Assembly: GCA_030613445.1 (NCBI GenBank) | Contig: JAUWLY010000143.1 | Span: forward strand, 1-7,208 | Origin: Candidatus Stahliibacteriota bacterium | GTDB taxonomy: Bacteria; Hydrothermota; Tepidihabitantia; SM23-42 | DNA: 7,208 bases | Reading direction: 5' to 3' | Shown here: positions 5,376-7,208 of the stretch, in pieces | Numbering within the stretch: the stretch's first letter is position 1 | Layout: every line of letters starts with the position of its first letter | Notes under the pieces: generated by a model | Told to the model about the DNA's origin: nothing | Databases searched by the model: none | What the model saw: only the letters and a program-made list of their open reading frames with translations | Translations under genes and position numbers: made by a program

Positions 5376-6647
5376 ATGATATCGACTATTGAGCAAGGTA
5401 TTAAGGATATAAAGAAGGGAAAGCTGGTTATTGTTGTTGATGATGAAAAACGCGAAAATGAGGGAGATTTCATCACGGCGGCACAAAGAATTACACCAGA
5501 AGTCATAAATTTCATGACTAAATATGGCCGGGGTCTTATCTGCGTACCGCTTAGACAAGAACGGCTTCAAGAACTTGATATTCCGATAATGGTCCAAGAT
5601 AACACGGCGCTTCACGGTACGCCGTTTACAATAAGCGTGGATGCAAAAAAAGGCACGACAACTGGCATTTCAGCATTTGACCGCGCGGCCACGATTAAGA
5701 CATTGATCAACCCACAGACCAAGCCCAGTGATCTTGCACGACCTGGTCATATATTCCCTTTGCGTGCAGTGAAAGGTGGTGTTTTGCGCCGGGCTGGTCA
5801 TACTGAGGCGAGTGTTGATTTGGCTAAACTTGCTGGTTTCTACGCGGCTGGCGTACTTTGTGAGATTATGGATTCTGATGGAAAAATGGCGCGCTTTGTT
5901 AAACTCGTAAAAATTGCGCAGCGTTTTAATCTAAAGATAATAACCATAAAAGATCTGATCAAATATCGACGTCAAACAGAGCGTTTGGTCGACCGCATCC
6001 TTGAGACCAGACTGCCTACGAAATATGCTGAGTTCTGTCTTATTTTGTATGAAGATATAATTACTGGAGATCATCATATCGCCCTGGTCCTTGGTGATGT
6101 GCAGAGCGGAGAGGATATTTTGGTCCGGGTTCATTCTCAGTGTCTTACTGGTGATGTATTTCATTCACAACGATGTGATTGCGGTGATCAGATGGATGCC
6201 GCATTGAAACTCATCGCAAAACGAAAAAAAGGAGTGTTTTTGTACATGCGCCAGGAAGGTAGAGGGATTGGTCTCGAGAACAAACTAAGGGCATATAACT
6301 TGCAGGATAAAGGTCTTGATACAGTTGAGGCTAATCTAGCATTGGGGTTTCCTGCTGATTTAAGAGACTATGGCATTGGTGCGCAGATACTGGTAGACCT
6401 TGGTTTATCGTCGGTCCACCTTTTAACGAACAATCCCAAGAAAATTATTGGTTTGGAAGGTTATGGTCTGAACATCACGAAGCAAATTCCAATCTATAAA
6501 GTACATAAAAAAAATGTTCACTATTTGAGAACCAAGCGGGAAAAACTTGGTCATTTGATACCAGATTCAGTACTTGGTAGTGTTATCTACCATGAACGAA
6601 AGAAAAGAATCCCAAGAAAAAAAACAAAAGGGAGGAAAAGCCTATGA
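5376..6647 (+). CDS. ribBA: Bifunctional DHBP synthase / GTP cyclohydrolase II
   Basis: A 423-residue two-domain riboflavin enzyme. The N-terminal domain (about 1-200) makes 3,4-dihydroxy-2-butanone 4-phosphate from ribulose 5-phosphate. It has the acidic metal-binding loop RENEGD (26-31), HGTPFTIS (80-87), RPGHIFPL (122-129) and RRAGHTEASVDLAKLAG (138-154). The C-terminal domain (about 205-400) opens the GTP ring. It has zinc ligands Cys256, Cys267 and Cys269 with the family's C-x10-C-x-C spacing, RQEGRGIGL (292-300), FPADLRDYGIGAQIL (325-339) and TNNPKK (351-356). All expected catalytic motifs in both halves are present, so both activities are likely. The protein ends in a very basic tail (HERKKRIPRKKTKGRKSL) whose codons also hold the ribH Shine-Dalgarno. 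The start is the ATG at 5376, seven bases after a -10 box. The stop overlaps the ribH start by 4 bases. Confidence 0.96.
   Translation: MISTIEQGIKDIKKGKLVIVVDDEKRENEGDFITAAQRITPEVINFMTKYGRGLICVPLRQERLQELDIPIMVQDNTALHGTPFTISVDAKKGTTTGISAFDRAATIKTLINPQTKPSDLARPGHIFPLRAVKGGVLRRAGHTEASVDLAKLAGFYAAGVLCEIMDSDGKMARFVKLVKIAQRFNLKIITIKDLIKYRRQTERLVDRILETRLPTKYAEFCLILYEDIITGDHHIALVLGDVQSGEDILVRVHSQCLTGDVFHSQRCDCGDQMDAALKLIAKRKKGVFLYMRQEGRGIGLENKLRAYNLQDKGLDTVEANLALGFPADLRDYGIGAQILVDLGLSSVHLLTNNPKKIIGLEGYGLNITKQIPIYKVHKKNVHYLRTKREKLGHLIPDSVLGSVIYHERKKRIPRKKTKGRKSL
6630..6635 (+). promoter_or_regulatory. Strong Shine-Dalgarno of ribH inside the ribBA coding end
   Basis: GGGAGG lies eight bases before the ribH ATG at 6644, within the last codons of ribBA. 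It contrasts with the four first-in-transcript genes of this window, none of which has a Shine-Dalgarno. The host therefore appears to use this signal for internal genes and leaderless initiation for first genes. Confidence 0.8.
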
Positions 6648-7111
6648 AAGAAATAAAAGGGAATCTAGTTGGTAAAAGTAAGAAATTCGCGATAATCGTT
6701 TCCCGCTTTAACGAGTTCGTTTCAAAACAACTACTCGACGGCGCAATCGATTGTCTTGTAAGACATGGCGTTAGCGCGCAGGATATTACAGTCTATTGGA
6801 CTCCAGGTTGTTTTGAAATCCCGGGTGTGGCGCGCCGGCTGAAAAACATTAAGTATGATTGTGTTTTGTGTATCGGCGCAGTCATAAGAGGGGACACACC
6901 TCATTTTGAGTACATTACGAATGAGGTAACTAAAGGTATTGCGGTCCTTAATTTAGAGAAGGGTATGCCCTTTGTGTACGGTATTATTACTGCAGATACA
7001 ATTGACCAAGCGGTTGAGCGAGCCGGTACAAAACAGGGGAACAAAGGCTGGGATGCTGCAATGACTGGGTTGGAACTTACCGATCTCTATGCGAAGATAG
7101 GATCCCGCTAG
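6644..7111 (+). CDS. ribH: 6,7-dimethyl-8-ribityllumazine synthase
   Basis: A 155-residue protein of normal family length. It condenses 5-amino-6-ribitylamino-uracil with 3,4-dihydroxy-2-butanone 4-phosphate to give the riboflavin precursor lumazine. Visible motifs are SRFNEF (20-25) with the ring-stacking Phe22, PGCFEIP (54-60), and GAVIRGDTPHFEY (78-90) with the probable catalytic His87. AGTKQGNKGWDAA (127-139) is preceded by Arg126, which matches the phosphate-site arginine. Its four-carbon substrate is made by RibBA, encoded directly upstream with an ATGA overlap, and its product would need riboflavin synthase, which is not in the window. The start is well fixed by the GGGAGG eight bases before the ATG. 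Family members usually assemble as 60-mer shells or pentamers; nothing here decides which. Confidence 0.96.
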   Translation: MKEIKGNLVGKSKKFAIIVSRFNEFVSKQLLDGAIDCLVRHGVSAQDITVYWTPGCFEIPGVARRLKNIKYDCVLCIGAVIRGDTPHFEYITNEVTKGIAVLNLEKGMPFVYGIITADTIDQAVERAGTKQGNKGWDAAMTGLELTDLYAKIGSR

Positions 7112-7116
7112 AAAAC

Positions 7117-7173
7117 ATGGATAGAATATCAAATTATGACTCATCTGCAGAATTTTCAAACCGGGTAAAATAG
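7117..7173 (+). other. 18-codon open frame between ribH and nusB, doubtful coding
   Basis: An ATG at 7117 opens 18 codons (MDRISNYDSSAEFSNRVK) ending in TAG at 7171-7173. The nusB GTG at 7174 follows at once in the same frame. No Shine-Dalgarno precedes the ATG and no family is recognised. It may be a chance frame, a coupling leader peptide whose termination feeds nusB initiation, or an N-terminal extension lost through the TAG. I favour chance or coupling. Confidence 0.25.
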
Positions 7174-7208
7174 GTGGGTCGTAGATTGGCACGCGAACTT
7201 GCTATGAA
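7174..7208 (+). CDS. nusB: Transcription antitermination factor NusB, N-terminal fragment
   Basis: From GTG at 7174 the frame reads M-G-R-R-L-A-R-E-L-A-M and runs off the window. This is the characteristic NusB start (x-R-R-x-A-R-E-L-A), and nusB commonly follows ribH in bacterial chromosomes. NusB binds boxA RNA with NusE (S10) in antitermination complexes, notably on rRNA operons. GTG is the first possible start because an in-frame TAG lies immediately before it; the TTG at 7186 would remove the conserved motif. Only 11 residues are visible, so the call rests on motif plus context. Upstream, GGG at 7163-7165 is only a weak Shine-Dalgarno. Confidence 0.8.
   Translation, partial: MGRRLARELAM

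Noticed and set aside
1..7208. tRNA, rRNA or a defence/toxin system
   Set aside because: No tRNA-like or rRNA-like sequence was recognised, and every gene of length is accounted for by biosynthetic, envelope or vWA-pair functions.

Overview
The window looks like ordinary chromosome from an uncultured, Gram-negative-type bacterium. It encodes an outer-membrane-barrel-like secreted protein of a type known mainly from Bacteroidota and related candidate phyla. It also carries a DUF58/BatA-type gene pair, and its convergent intergenic region is packed with short degenerate repeats and small hairpins. My best guess is a candidate phylum of the WOR-3/Stahlbacteria kind or a neighbour. This is an impression from gene content and repeat style, not a demonstrated placement.

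Layout: (1) 1-154, minus strand: the N-terminus of aspartate kinase, cut by the window edge. (2) 155-232: a compact divergent promoter region. (3) 233-1216, plus: a secreted beta-barrel-like protein resembling DUF6588. (4) 1217-1657: a convergent, gene-free stretch. It holds a mosaic of 7- and 8-base degenerate tandem repeats interrupted by a hairpin, then a run of hairpins linked by ACTTCCA-like heptamers. (5) 5278 down to 1658, minus: a three-gene overlapping operon of NAD-dependent sugar epimerase, DUF58 protein and BatA-like von Willebrand A membrane protein. (6) 5279-5375: a second divergent promoter region. (7) 5376-7208, plus: ribBA, ribH and the start of nusB, a riboflavin operon whose gene order is familiar from many bacteria.

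Genes working together: RibBA makes both precursors of the lumazine step, 3,4-dihydroxy-2-butanone 4-phosphate and the GTP-derived pyrimidine, and RibH performs that step. The pyrimidine deaminase/reductase (RibD) and riboflavin synthase (RibE) are not in the window. The DUF58 and BatA-like proteins form the usual cytoplasmic/membrane vWA pair that normally works with a MoxR AAA+ ATPase, but no MoxR gene is seen here.

The most coherent new observation on gene expression is that all four transcription units with a visible start have a -35/-10 pair spaced 16-17 bases apart. In each, the -10 box ends only 5-7 bases before the ATG, and there is no Shine-Dalgarno sequence. This predicts leaderless mRNAs for first genes, while the operon-internal gene ribH has a strong Shine-Dalgarno. 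The most unusual DNA is the repeat mosaic at 1220-1434 with the hairpin cluster at 1458-1636. I found no clear sign of a new defence or mobile system.
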